This document shows positions 34,194-42,587 of a DNA stretch of 50,854 nt, piece after piece. This DNA is from an uncultured Corynebacterium sp. (lineage in GTDB: Bacteria > Actinomycetota > Actinomycetes > Mycobacteriales > Mycobacteriaceae): assembly GCF_947253065.1 (NCBI RefSeq), contig NZ_CAMXWS010000014.1:1-50854 (forward strand), given 5' to 3'. Position numbers and translations under genes: made by a program. Below the pieces are notes generated by a model that ran no database searches, was not told the origin of the DNA, and saw only the letters and a program-made list of their open reading frames with translations. Within the stretch, counting starts at the first letter, position 1. Every line of letters starts with the position of its first letter.

Positions 34194-35413
34194 GCAATGA
34201 AGTAAAGAAGAATTACACCAGTGAAGAGCTGGACAAGATGAGCAACGCTGAGCTCGCTGCACTGGGCACGGAGCTTGACGACGTCACGGTGGCGTACCGC
34301 AAGGAACGCTTCCCGCTCGAAAATGATCCGGCTGAAAAGCGTGCTGAGACTGGCATCAATATTTGGCTCGCTATCTCGATCATCGCGGGTCTTGCCTTTT
34401 TGGGTGTGTACCTGTTCTGGCCGTGGGAAGCTCGCTTCCACGGTGAGGAAGGCCTGCTTACGTTCAGCTTCTACACCCCGCTGCTTGGTCTGACCTCTGG
34501 TCTTTCTCTCGTCGCACTGGGTGTTGCAATCGTCCAGTACGTCAAGAAGTTCATTCCGGAAGAGGTCGCTGTTCAGCGCCGTCACGATGGCCGTTCTTCG
34601 GAGCTGGATCGTCGCACGACGACTGCACTGCTGAACGATGCATGGCAGACCTCCACCCTTGGTCGCCGCAATGTCATGAAGGGTCTGCTTGGTGGCGCAG
34701 GTCTGATGGCTGGTCTGGTCATCATCGCCCCGCTGGGTGGCATCATCAAGAACCCGTGGCGCGTTCGTCACCAGATGAACTACAACGGCGATGGCACTCT
34801 GTGGACTCAGGGTTGGTCGCTTGCTCGCGAGGGCAAGAAGCTCTACCTGGGTCGCGATACCTCTGCTATCGCTGAGCTGCACGACACCGATGCGGGTAAG
34901 CACTACAGCACCGCCGGCGTTTCCCGCCTGGTGCGTATGCGCCCGGAGGATCTCGATGCAGCGTCCATGGAGACTGTCTTCCCGCTTCTCGAGGAAGACG
35001 TCAACGATGGCGATAAGTACGACGCGGAGCGCGATGTGTACGAAAACCACATGCACTCCATCCACGGTCCGCGTAACGCTGTCATGCTGATCCGCCTGCG
35101 CTCCTCCGATGCCGAGAAGGTCATCGAGCGTGAGGGCCAGGAGGACTTCCACTACGGCGATTACTACGCGTACTCCAAGATCTGCACGCACATCGGTTGC
35201 CCGACCTCTCTCTACGAGGCACAGACCAACCGCATCCTGTGCCCGTGCCACCAGTCGCAGTTCGATGCTCTGGAGCACGGTAAGCCGGTCTTCGGCCCAG
35301 CAGCCCGCGCACTGCCGCAGCTGCCTATCGAAATTGACGAAGATGGTTACCTCATCGCCCGCGGGGACTTCATTGAGCCCGTCGGCCCGGCATTCTGGGA
35401 GCGTAAGTCATAA
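34190..35413 (+). CDS. qcrA: Rieske iron-sulfur subunit of the bc1 complex
   Basis: This 407-residue Rieske protein has the extended actinobacterial N-terminus and three membrane helices (about 60-82, 98-120 and 165-185), the last preceded by an RR motif (LGRRNVMKG). The 2Fe-2S ligands are in CTHIGC and CPCHQSQF. It takes electrons from quinol and gives them to QcrC. Its start overlaps the qcrC stop by four bases and its stop overlaps the qcrB start (TAATG), so the three qcr genes are translationally coupled. Confidence 0.96.
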   Translation: MSNEVKKNYTSEELDKMSNAELAALGTELDDVTVAYRKERFPLENDPAEKRAETGINIWLAISIIAGLAFLGVYLFWPWEARFHGEEGLLTFSFYTPLLGLTSGLSLVALGVAIVQYVKKFIPEEVAVQRRHDGRSSELDRRTTTALLNDAWQTSTLGRRNVMKGLLGGAGLMAGLVIIAPLGGIIKNPWRVRHQMNYNGDGTLWTQGWSLAREGKKLYLGRDTSAIAELHDTDAGKHYSTAGVSRLVRMRPEDLDAASMETVFPLLEEDVNDGDKYDAERDVYENHMHSIHGPRNAVMLIRLRSSDAEKVIEREGQEDFHYGDYYAYSKICTHIGCPTSLYEAQTNRILCPCHQSQFDALEHGKPVFGPAARALPQLPIEIDEDGYLIARGDFIEPVGPAFWERKS

Positions 35414-37050
35414 TGAGCACGAAACTGGAACAAGCCGCGGATAATGTTGACTCGCGGTTCACAATCGCGGGTGTTCTCCGCCCGCAGCTGAATAAGGTCT
35501 TCCCGACCCACTGGTCGTTCATGCTGGGTGAGATGGCGCTGTACAGCTTCATCATCCTGCTGCTGACCGGTGTTTACCTGGCGCTGTTCTTCGACCCGTC
35601 GATCACCAAGGTGATCTACGACGGCGGATACCTGCCGCTCAACGGTGTCGAAATGTCCCGCGCATACGCAACGGCACTGGACATCTCCTTTGAGGTCCGT
35701 GGCGGTCTCTTTGTCCGCCAGATGCACCACTGGGCCGCCCTGATGTTCATGATGGCGATGTTCGCCCACATGCTGCGCATCTTCTTCACGGGTGCATTCC
35801 GTCGCCCGCGTGAGGCCAACTGGATCATCGGTGTCACCCTGATCCTGCTGGGCATGGCTGAAGGCTTCATGGGTTACTCCCTGCCGGACGACCTGCTCTC
35901 CGGTGTTGGTCTCCGAATCATGTCCGCCATCATCGTCGGCCTGCCGATCATCGGTACATGGCTGCACTGGGCAATGTTCGGCGGCGACTTCCCGTCGGAT
36001 CTGATGCTGGATCGTTTCTACATCCTCCACGTGCTGATCCTGCCGGGCATCATCCTCGCGCTGATCGCAGCACACCTGCTGCTCGTCTGGTTCCAGAAGC
36101 ACACCCAGTTCCCTGGACCGGGTCGTTCTGAGAACAACGTCGTGGGTATCCGAATCATGCCGGTCTTCGCTGTCAAGGCTATTGGCTTCGGCATGCTGGT
36201 CTTCGGCATCCTCGCGCTGATGGCTGGTGTCACCACCATTAACGCAATTTGGAATATTGGCCCGTACAACCCGTCGCAGGTCTCTGCTGGTTCCCAGCCG
36301 GATATCTACATGCTGTGGACTGACGGTGCTGCTCGTGTCATGCCGGCATGGGAGCTCTACTTGGGCAACTACACCATCCCGGGCGTCTTCTGGGTCGCGC
36401 TCATGGCAGGCATCATGGTCGTCCTGCTGCTGACCTACCCGTTCATTGAGAAGAAGGTCACCGGCGACGATGCACACCACAACCTGTTGCAGCGCCCGCG
36501 CGACGTTCCGGTTCGTACCGGTATCGGTGTCATGGCTCTGGTTTTCTTCCTGCTGCTGACGCTGTCTGGCGGTAACGACCTTTTCGCGTACCACTTCCAG
36601 ATCTCGCTGAACGCAATGACCTGGATCGGTCGTATCGGTCTGATCGTTCTGCCTCCGATCGCATACTTCACCACCTACCGCATCTGCGTTGGTCTGCAGC
36701 GCAGCGACCGCGAGGTGCTGGAGCACGGTCTGGTCACCGGCATCATCCAGAAGCTCCCGAACGGTGCCTTCGTTGGTGTCCACCAGCCGCTTGGCCCGGT
36801 CGACGAGCATGGTCACCAGATCCCGCTGGAGTACGCAGGTGCTCGCGTGCCGAAGCAGCTCAACGAGCTCGGCTACGCTGACTCGGAGACCTCTGGCATC
36901 TTCTCGCCGGATGATCCTGCGATCACCGCTAAGCGCAATGAGATCAAGCGCGCTAACCACCACGAGGAAATTGAGACCCTCCGTGCCCTCGAGGCTGAGA
37001 AGGACGCTTCCGATCGTGATGCAGGCGCAATCGAGCGCAAGCGCAAGTAG
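35413..37050 (+). CDS. qcrB: Cytochrome b subunit of the bc1 complex
   Basis: This 545-residue multi-spanning protein binds the two b haems and both quinone sites. Haem-ligand histidines lie in QMHHWAALMFMMAMFAHM and in the later helix with LHVLILPGIILALIAAHLL. The PPIAYFTTYR segment and a ~120-residue charged C-terminal extension (ending AIERKRK) are usual in actinobacterial QcrB. It is last in the operon, followed by a strong terminator. With ctaC, ctaF, ctaE, qcrC and qcrA it forms the bc1-aa3 supercomplex. Confidence 0.96.
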   Translation: MSTKLEQAADNVDSRFTIAGVLRPQLNKVFPTHWSFMLGEMALYSFIILLLTGVYLALFFDPSITKVIYDGGYLPLNGVEMSRAYATALDISFEVRGGLFVRQMHHWAALMFMMAMFAHMLRIFFTGAFRRPREANWIIGVTLILLGMAEGFMGYSLPDDLLSGVGLRIMSAIIVGLPIIGTWLHWAMFGGDFPSDLMLDRFYILHVLILPGIILALIAAHLLLVWFQKHTQFPGPGRSENNVVGIRIMPVFAVKAIGFGMLVFGILALMAGVTTINAIWNIGPYNPSQVSAGSQPDIYMLWTDGAARVMPAWELYLGNYTIPGVFWVALMAGIMVVLLLTYPFIEKKVTGDDAHHNLLQRPRDVPVRTGIGVMALVFFLLLTLSGGNDLFAYHFQISLNAMTWIGRIGLIVLPPIAYFTTYRICVGLQRSDREVLEHGLVTGIIQKLPNGAFVGVHQPLGPVDEHGHQIPLEYAGARVPKQLNELGYADSETSGIFSPDDPAITAKRNEIKRANHHEEIETLRALEAEKDASDRDAGAIERKRK

Positions 37051-37070
37051 TTAGCCTCCACGGCTTAAAT

Positions 37071-37126
37071 AAGCCCCCTCTCCAACATCGCAATCAAGCG
37101 AGGAGGAGAGGGGGCTTCCTTGTTTT
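37071..37126 (+). terminator. Terminator of ctaE-qcrCAB
   Basis: AAGCCCCCTCTCC and GGAGAGGGGGCTT form a perfect 13-bp stem with a 21-base loop, followed by CCTTGTTTT. Confidence 0.92.
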
Positions 37127-37144
37127 ATAGCGTTTTGATAACGG

Positions 37145-37160
37145 TGTGATGAGGATCACA
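37145..37160. promoter_or_regulatory. GlxR (CRP-type) binding site upstream of the first NlpC/P60 gene
   Basis: TGTGA and TCACA are separated by TGAGGA. It lies just past the qcrB terminator and ~450 bp upstream of the hydrolase ATG, ahead of the riboswitch leader. Confidence 0.7.
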
Positions 37161-37414
37161 CAAAGATTCTTAGCTATTTATTGGCTTTAAGTCTTGTTTG
37201 CATAGGCCTTCTTTTTAGCCACGTTTTCCCTGATGAGTGTGCGTTTCGCAAGGCGGGCTAGTCGATTGTTCAACTTTGTGTTGAGACTTCTAAAGTGGCT
37301 GTAGTCATACATAGTCAAAAATTACGAAATAATAACGGGCGCGTCGTTAGACAAGATCCGTTTCCGTTTCGTAACCTACTTGAGACCTTGAAGCCAAGAG
37401 GCTCAAGCGATAAG

Positions 37415-37595
37415 ACATCTGAACAACTAGCCGAATTCCATTCTGGAAAAGAAATGAGTGGATGGAAGCCGGGGAACCATAAACGTTCCTGGGGTGAATG
37501 AGGGCAAGGGGCGCTGTGAAAGGCGCTGGAGCTCCTCTAGGTGAATTCCCGCACCAAACCCGACAGCTAACCCGGTAGGCGTCACTGGAAGATAT
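37415..37595 (+). promoter_or_regulatory. ydaO-type c-di-AMP riboswitch
   Basis: The leader has the conserved ydaO/yuaA blocks in order: CCGAATTCC, GGGGAACC, GGGGTGAATGAGGGC (37490-37505), the variable stem GGCGCTG, then CCCGCACC and CCCGACAGCTAACCCGGTAGGC (in two parts, 37548-37580). The ribosome binding site and ATG of an NlpC/P60 hydrolase follow within ~30 bases. In this family c-di-AMP binding usually turns the downstream gene off, and cell-wall hydrolases are classic actinobacterial targets. No intrinsic terminator is visible between aptamer and ATG, so control may act on translation. Ends are approximate. Confidence 0.88.
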
Positions 37596-37607
37596 TGGAG
37601 ATTGTCA

Positions 37608-38357
37608 ATGGCTAAGCACCGCCGTCAGACCGCGACCGCTAAGCGAAGCATCGCTACTGCCTCTGCCATCGTCGCCGGCGCAGCCCTGTTTGCGCCCGCT
37701 ACCGCTAATGCCGCTCAGGTGACCGTTCCGAACAGCGGCATCACCGCTGAGGTTCCGGGCATCGAGAACGTTCCGGGTATTGCTAACGTCCCGGGTATCG
37801 ATCAGTGGATTCCTTCCCTGAAGGGCAAGGCTGACAAGAACGCTGACGTCCGCGCAGCTATCGCAACCGTGAAGAATGTTCCGGGCATCAACAACGTTCC
37901 GGGTTTCAACGAGTGGATCAAGGGCGTTGAGAAGAAGTACGCCGCTGCTCCGGCTCCGGCGCAGTACAAGGCCACTGCTAAGAAGGCAGCTCCGGCTCCG
38001 CAGCCGAAGCGCACCCAGGGTGAGCGCATTGTGTCCATCGCTAAGTCCAAGATCGGCTCCCCGTACGTCTACGGCGCTGCTGGCCCGAACGCTTTCGACT
38101 GCTCCGGCTTCACCTCCTGGGTTTACGCTCAGGCTGGTAAGCAGATCCCGCGTACCTCTGGTGCACAGGCTTCCGCTGGCCGTAACGTCGCTATCTCCGA
38201 CCTGCAGCCGGGCGACATCGTTGTCTACTACGGCGGCGCATCCCACGTTGGTATCTACGCTGGCAATGGTCAGATCATCGATGCTCTAAACTCTGGTACC
38301 CCGGTGGGCTACCGTCCGCTGAACTACATGCCGATTCACTCGGCTGTCCGCTTCTAA
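37608..38357 (+). CDS. Secreted NlpC/P60 peptidoglycan endopeptidase
   Basis: This 249-residue secreted hydrolase probably cuts peptide stems of peptidoglycan during growth and division. A signal peptide covers about residues 1-37 (ends ATANA-AQ). Next comes a region with five VPGI/VPGF repeats (NVPGI type) and a Pro/Ala-rich linker. The C-terminal NlpC/P60 domain has its catalytic Cys in FDCSGFTSWVY and His in SHVGIYAGNG. The ATG at 37608 has GGAG seven bases upstream. Expression is probably set by the c-di-AMP riboswitch and GlxR site upstream. The second NlpC/P60 gene follows after 252 bp. This is the locus of the C. glutamicum cg2401/cg2402 pair. Confidence 0.93.
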   Translation: MAKHRRQTATAKRSIATASAIVAGAALFAPATANAAQVTVPNSGITAEVPGIENVPGIANVPGIDQWIPSLKGKADKNADVRAAIATVKNVPGINNVPGFNEWIKGVEKKYAAAPAPAQYKATAKKAAPAPQPKRTQGERIVSIAKSKIGSPYVYGAAGPNAFDCSGFTSWVYAQAGKQIPRTSGAQASAGRNVAISDLQPGDIVVYYGGASHVGIYAGNGQIIDALNSGTPVGYRPLNYMPIHSAVRF

Positions 38358-38609
38358 TCTCAGAGGCGATCAAGCGCTAGCTTGTGATCGGTCGCATCCT
38401 GTCATTGTGGACGGGGTGTGGCCGTTTTTCTTTGGTCGCTCTCTTCACACCATTCACTTGCGTGTAACTGCGTTCTTTTGGTTGCTTTAGTGTGTTTGAC
38501 CAGCGATCTTAGAGCGATTAGTTTTGTTACAAGTTTGTAATCCATCTTCTTCAACTCCCCGCGCTCCTTCGAGGGCGTTTGTGTGTTGTTCTCTGAAAGA
38601 GGTTTCATA
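38358..38609. other. 252-bp region between the two NlpC/P60 genes
   Basis: An imperfect stem-loop lies at ~38367-38394 (GCGATCAAGC with GCTTGTGATCGGTCGC) and could be the terminator of the first gene, although it lacks a T-run. The palindrome at 38527-38540 follows, then AAGAGG before the second gene. No further gene is seen. Confidence 0.5.
38527..38540. promoter_or_regulatory. Inverted repeat upstream of the second NlpC/P60 gene
   Basis: TTACAA and TTGTAA are separated by GT, 70 bp upstream of the GTG start. It is a candidate regulator site. MtrA controls nlpC-type genes in C. glutamicum, but I cannot assign this site to MtrA. Confidence 0.35.
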
Positions 38610-39641
38610 GTGGCCAAGCATCGTGCTCCATCTCGTATTGCTTCCTTCAAGGCTGGTTCGGTCGCGGGCGTCGCTGCGTTGATGGTTTTCGCTGGGAGTG
38701 CCGTTCCGGCCCAGGCCGATGAGATTGATGATCTGATCAAGCAGATGAGTGATATCTCTGACAAGGCGACCGCGAAGGTCGAAGAGGTCAAGGAGATCGA
38801 GGACGAGATCAAGAAGGGCGAGCGCGAGGTCGCTTCCCTGAAGAAGACGGCGAAGGTCGCGCAGGATGATGCACGCAAGGCCGCGAATGCTCAGTCTGGT
38901 GCTCAGGGCGAGGTGGATAGTCACGCACGTGCGCAGTATCGAAACCTGTCTAATGACGCGAATGTGAATGCGCTTGAGTCGGCCAACCCACAAGAAGCCA
39001 TTGACCGCGCTGCCTACTTGGGGTCGCTGTCGCGCTCCGCGCAGCGCACCTTGGGCGAGTCGCAGGAACTGAACCGCAAGGCCGCACAGCGCGCAACTGA
39101 TGCGAATATCGCTGTTGCAGTTGCCAATTACCGTCAGGTTGAACTGGAAGCGAAGCGCAAGAAGCTCGATCGTGAGCGTCGTGAGCTTGAAGATCAGGTC
39201 AAGGAAGTTGAGAACCGTGTCAATGCGTTCACGCCAGAGGAGCGCACTCGTTGGGAGGCGAAAAACGGTCCGGTGGCGCTGAACGTGCCGCCGTCGGCAA
39301 GCGCTGATGGCGTTGCCGGTGCCGCACTGTCGAAGATCGGTTCTCCGTACGGTTGGGGCGCTGCCGGCCCGAGCCAGTTCGACTGCTCTGGTCTGATGTT
39401 CTGGGCCTACGCGCAGAACGGTAAGTCGATTCCACGTACCTCGCAGGCACAGCTCGCTGGTGGTACTCCGGTCTCGATGTCGGAGCTGCAGCCGGGCGAC
39501 ATCATTGGTTATTACCCGGGCGTTACCCACGTTGGCATGTATGTGGGCAATGGTCAGGTTGTTCACGCATCTGATTACGGCATTCCTGTTCAGGTCGTGC
39601 CGCTGAATTCTATGCCGGTGCAAGGAGCGGTCCGCTACTAA
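38610..39641 (+). CDS. Secreted NlpC/P60 endopeptidase with coiled coil (RipA-like)
   Basis: This 343-residue cell-wall hydrolase has a signal peptide (about residues 1-36, ends VPAQA-DE). A long coiled coil follows (about 37-215, alternating Glu/Lys heptads such as EIEDEIKKGEREVASLKK) that may hold it inactive or dock it to a divisome regulator. The C-terminal NlpC/P60 domain has its Cys in FDCSGLMFWAY and His in THVGMYVGNGQVVHA. The GTG at 38610 has AAGAGG seven bases upstream and gives MAKHR, like the first hydrolase (MAKHRR), so the two are paralogues with shared ends but different middle regions. pimB' starts six bases past its stop. Confidence 0.93.
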   Translation: MAKHRAPSRIASFKAGSVAGVAALMVFAGSAVPAQADEIDDLIKQMSDISDKATAKVEEVKEIEDEIKKGEREVASLKKTAKVAQDDARKAANAQSGAQGEVDSHARAQYRNLSNDANVNALESANPQEAIDRAAYLGSLSRSAQRTLGESQELNRKAAQRATDANIAVAVANYRQVELEAKRKKLDRERRELEDQVKEVENRVNAFTPEERTRWEAKNGPVALNVPPSASADGVAGAALSKIGSPYGWGAAGPSQFDCSGLMFWAYAQNGKSIPRTSQAQLAGGTPVSMSELQPGDIIGYYPGVTHVGMYVGNGQVVHASDYGIPVQVVPLNSMPVQGAVRY

Positions 39642-39647
39642 GCGCGC

Positions 39648-40781
39648 ATGACCACTCTGCTTGTCACGAATGATTTCCCGCCCACGGTTGGCGGGATTCA
39701 GTCGTATTTGCGTGATTTCACTGCTGAACTCGTGGACAGGCGGGGAGCGGATTCGCTCGTGGTTTTTGCGTCCACACAGGATGCGAAAGAGGCAGCGCTT
39801 TTCGACGACACGTTGCCCTACGCCGTGCACCGTTGGCCCGCGCGCGTGATGCTCCCAACTCCGGCCACGGTGCGTCGGATGGGGGAATTGATTGCACACC
39901 ATCAGATCAGCACGGTCTGGTTTGGTGCGGCAGCTCCTTTGGCCGCGATGGCGCCAGCCGCGCGTAAGGCAGGAGCAACACGGATCGTGTCCACGACCCA
40001 TGGGCATGAGGTCGGTTGGTCGATGCTGCCGGGAGCGCGCCAGATTTTGCGGCGAATCGGTAATGCCTCTGATGTGGTCACATTCATTTCGGACTACACG
40101 CTGAACCGCTTCCGCACAGCGTTCGGTTCGCACCCCGAGTACGTTCATCTGCCTTCGGGCGTGGACACCGATTATTTCCGGCCTGCTTCTTCAGCGCAGA
40201 GAACATTGACGCGTGACCGCTATGGGCTGGGCGAAGAACCATTGGTGGTCGTGGCGTCGCGTCTTGTACCGCGCAAAGGGCAAGACACGCTCATTCGTGC
40301 GTGGCCGCGGGTGCAGAGTGCGTTTCCGGATGCTCGCCTCGCCGTCATCGGTGAAGGAAGCTATGAGCAACGGCTGAAGAAAATGACTACGCATCATCAG
40401 GTTGAAACTGCGGTGAGGTTTTTGGGCCGTATTCCTCGCGAGGAGATGCGGGATTTTGTAGCGGCTGCGGACATCATGGCTATGCCAGCGCGTACGCGAG
40501 CAGGTGGGTTGGATGTCGAAGGCCTGGGCATTGTTTACCTCGAAGCACAAGCCTGCGGTGTGCCCGTCATCGCGGGCAACTCCGGTGGGGCGCCAGAAAC
40601 CGTAGCGGCAGATACCGGTCTCGTCGTTGAAGGAAGAAACGTCGACGAGGTCGCGGACGCGGTGATTGAGCTTTTGGCAGACCCGCAACGACGAGACGGC
40701 ATGGGGGCGGCTGGACGACGGCTGGTTACCGATAAGTTCTCCTGGTCGAGGCTCGGTGACCGCCTTGTAGAAACCCTGTAG
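39648..40781 (+). CDS. pimB': GDP-mannose-dependent alpha-mannosyltransferase PimB'
   Basis: PimB' adds the second mannose to phosphatidylinositol monomannoside, an early step to PIMs, lipomannan and lipoarabinomannan at the inner membrane. The 377-residue GT4 enzyme has the N-terminal glycine-rich NDFPPTVGGIQSYLRDF, THGHEVGWSMLPG, the nucleotide-site SRLVPRKGQDTLI, and the C-terminal EGLGIVYLEAQACGVPVI with the GT4 E-x7-E element. It closely resembles C. glutamicum PimB'. The ATG starts six bases after the NlpC/P60 stop without a ribosome binding site; TACTAA, overlapping that stop, may be a -10. Confidence 0.92.
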   Translation: MTTLLVTNDFPPTVGGIQSYLRDFTAELVDRRGADSLVVFASTQDAKEAALFDDTLPYAVHRWPARVMLPTPATVRRMGELIAHHQISTVWFGAAAPLAAMAPAARKAGATRIVSTTHGHEVGWSMLPGARQILRRIGNASDVVTFISDYTLNRFRTAFGSHPEYVHLPSGVDTDYFRPASSAQRTLTRDRYGLGEEPLVVVASRLVPRKGQDTLIRAWPRVQSAFPDARLAVIGEGSYEQRLKKMTTHHQVETAVRFLGRIPREEMRDFVAAADIMAMPARTRAGGLDVEGLGIVYLEAQACGVPVIAGNSGGAPETVAADTGLVVEGRNVDEVADAVIELLADPQRRDGMGAAGRRLVTDKFSWSRLGDRLVETL

Positions 40782-40850
40782 GGTCCGTAGCTCGCTCACC
40801 ATGCGCACTGGCGGGTACTAGCCGGGATTCGGTTCTTTTCGGTGCGGGGC

Positions 40851-40856
40851 TAGAAT
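40851..40856 (+). promoter_or_regulatory. -10 element TAGAAT for glk
   Basis: TAGAAT ends eight bases before ATG 40865, and no ribosome binding site is visible. Confidence 0.5.
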
Positions 40857-40864
40857 ATTGAGCC

Positions 40865-41827
40865 ATGCCTACGCACGAAAGCACCTCCCCGTTGACCATC
40901 GGGTTCGATATCGGTGGAACGAATACTCGGGCGGGAGTAGTAGATGCTGACGGCGTTGTAGTGGATACCGTGGCAACACGGACACCAGAAGACGAAGAAG
41001 GCTTGACTCGCGCCATCGTCGACTTGGTGGGTCAGCTTCGTAGCCACCACGAGGTGGATGCCGTTGGCCTGGCCATCGCTGGATTCCTCGATCCGGCATG
41101 TGAAGTTGTGCGTTTCGCCCCGCACCTTCCGTGGAAGGACAATGAACCAGTCCGAGATGTCTTGCAGGATGCGCTTGGCCTGCCTGTACGGCTTGAACAC
41201 GATGCGAATTCCGCAGCATGGGGCGAATACCGCTTCGGTGCGGCGAAGGATGCGGAGACTTGGGTGCTTTTCGCAGTAGGAACCGGTATTGGTGCGACTC
41301 TGATGCACCACGGCGAGATCTACCGTGGCTCATTCGGTACTGCGCCGGAATTCGGTCACTTGACCGTCGTTCCTGGTGGGCGTGCATGCTCGTGTGGGAA
41401 GCGCGGCTGTTTGGAGCGCTACGCATCGGGCACAGCACTGGTCGACACCGCGGTAGAAATCGCGGAGCGCGGTGGTTTTAGGGACTGCGGGCTGTACCGA
41501 CGGGTCGTCGATAAGCGTGCTTCTGGTACTGATGTTGTGGCTGCGGCGCGCAAGGGCGATGAGCTTGGAATTGCCACGATGAAGCATTTCGCTCAATGGC
41601 TTGGCCAGGGTCTTTCCATTGTGTGCGATGTGCTGGACCCTGAGCTGATCGTGCTCGGTGGGGGAGTGAGCCGGGACGCGGACTTGTTCATCGATGCTGC
41701 GCGCGAAGGAATGGAAGCTGGGGTCGTTGGTGCGGGATTTCGTCCCACGCCGCGACTGGAAACGGCTGAGCTCGGCGCGCAGGCAGGTATGATTGGCGTT
41801 GCTGATTTGGCTCGACACCTGATGTAG
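40865..41827 (+). CDS. glk: ROK-family glucokinase
   Basis: Glk phosphorylates free glucose at O6. The 320-residue protein has the ATP-binding DIGGTNTRAGVVD, substrate residues in HDANSAAWGEYRFG, GTGIGATLMHHGEIYRG, and the ROK zinc motif CSCGKRGCLERYASG. The first-position polyphosphate motif is not evident, so ATP is the likely donor, although some actinobacterial enzymes use both. Free glucose could come from maltose or trehalose breakdown. plsC follows after seven bases, so the two probably form one transcript that includes the RNase AS gene. Confidence 0.92.
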   Translation: MPTHESTSPLTIGFDIGGTNTRAGVVDADGVVVDTVATRTPEDEEGLTRAIVDLVGQLRSHHEVDAVGLAIAGFLDPACEVVRFAPHLPWKDNEPVRDVLQDALGLPVRLEHDANSAAWGEYRFGAAKDAETWVLFAVGTGIGATLMHHGEIYRGSFGTAPEFGHLTVVPGGRACSCGKRGCLERYASGTALVDTAVEIAERGGFRDCGLYRRVVDKRASGTDVVAAARKGDELGIATMKHFAQWLGQGLSIVCDVLDPELIVLGGGVSRDADLFIDAAREGMEAGVVGAGFRPTPRLETAELGAQAGMIGVADLARHLM

Positions 41828-41834
41828 AGGACAC

Positions 41835-42587
41835 ATGAACAACAAGTGGTACAAGTTTTTCAAGTACATCCTGATCGGGCCCTGGCTGCGGATCTGGAAC
41901 CGCCCCGAAACGGAAGGGTTGGACCATATTCCGCCTGAGGGCACCCCGGCTCTCATGGTGTCCAACCACCAAGCGGTGATGGACTCGTTCTATTTCCCGC
42001 TCGTATGTCCGCGTCAGCTGGTCCACCCGGCGAAGAAGGAATACTTCACCTCCCCTGGTTTTTCTGGTGCGGTGCAGAAATTCTTCATGACGGCGGTGGG
42101 GCAGGTTCCCATTGACCGTGAGTCGAAGGACGCGGGTGCGAACCTGCTCAAAGTCACACAAGAAGTCTTTGATAATGGCGACCTGTTCTGCATCTATCCG
42201 GAGGGAACTCGTTCACCGGACGGTCGTATTTATAAAGGCAAGACTGGCATGGCGCGCATCGCGATGGAATCTGGTGTGCCGTGCATTCCTGTCGGCATGA
42301 TCGGTACGCGTGAAGCGAACCCGATCGGTTCGTGGATTCCGCGGCCGAAGAAGGTGCGCGTGAAGATCGGCAAGCCGGTTGACCCGCATCAGTGGGCTCG
42401 TGACAACGGCTATGACCCGAATGATTCAGCTGTGTGGCGCCCATTCACCGACTTCTTCACGCAGCAGCTCGTTGAGCTGACGGGCTACGACTACGTCGAT
42501 GCGTACGCCGCTGATGTGAAGAAGTCGCTTGAAGCGGGCAACGGCTACCCGGAGGGCACGGAGCCTGACTGGCAGAGCATGCAGTGA
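41835..42587 (+). CDS. 1-acyl-glycerol-3-phosphate acyltransferase family protein
   Basis: This 250-residue PlsC-type acyltransferase has the catalytic HX4D motif in SNHQAVMD, the glycerol-3-phosphate-binding block IYPEGTRSPDG, and a GVPCIPVGMIGT motif. An amphipathic N-terminus (WYKFFKYILIGPWLRIW) probably binds the membrane. It may make phosphatidate or acylate a glycolipid such as a PIM, given pimB' nearby; the substrate is not decided by sequence. GAGGA precedes the ATG. Its TGA overlaps the GTG of the next gene. Confidence 0.88.
   Translation: MNNKWYKFFKYILIGPWLRIWNRPETEGLDHIPPEGTPALMVSNHQAVMDSFYFPLVCPRQLVHPAKKEYFTSPGFSGAVQKFFMTAVGQVPIDRESKDAGANLLKVTQEVFDNGDLFCIYPEGTRSPDGRIYKGKTGMARIAMESGVPCIPVGMIGTREANPIGSWIPRPKKVRVKIGKPVDPHQWARDNGYDPNDSAVWRPFTDFFTQQLVELTGYDYVDAYAADVKKSLEAGNGYPEGTEPDWQSMQ

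Noticed and set aside
35347..36963. 538-aa open frame opposite qcrB
   Set aside because: Asp/Gln/His-rich antisense reading of hydrophobic helices; no start signal.
37295..37501. 68-aa open frame upstream of the first NlpC/P60 gene
   Set aside because: It runs into the conserved blocks of the ydaO-type riboswitch and has no ribosome binding site or family match.
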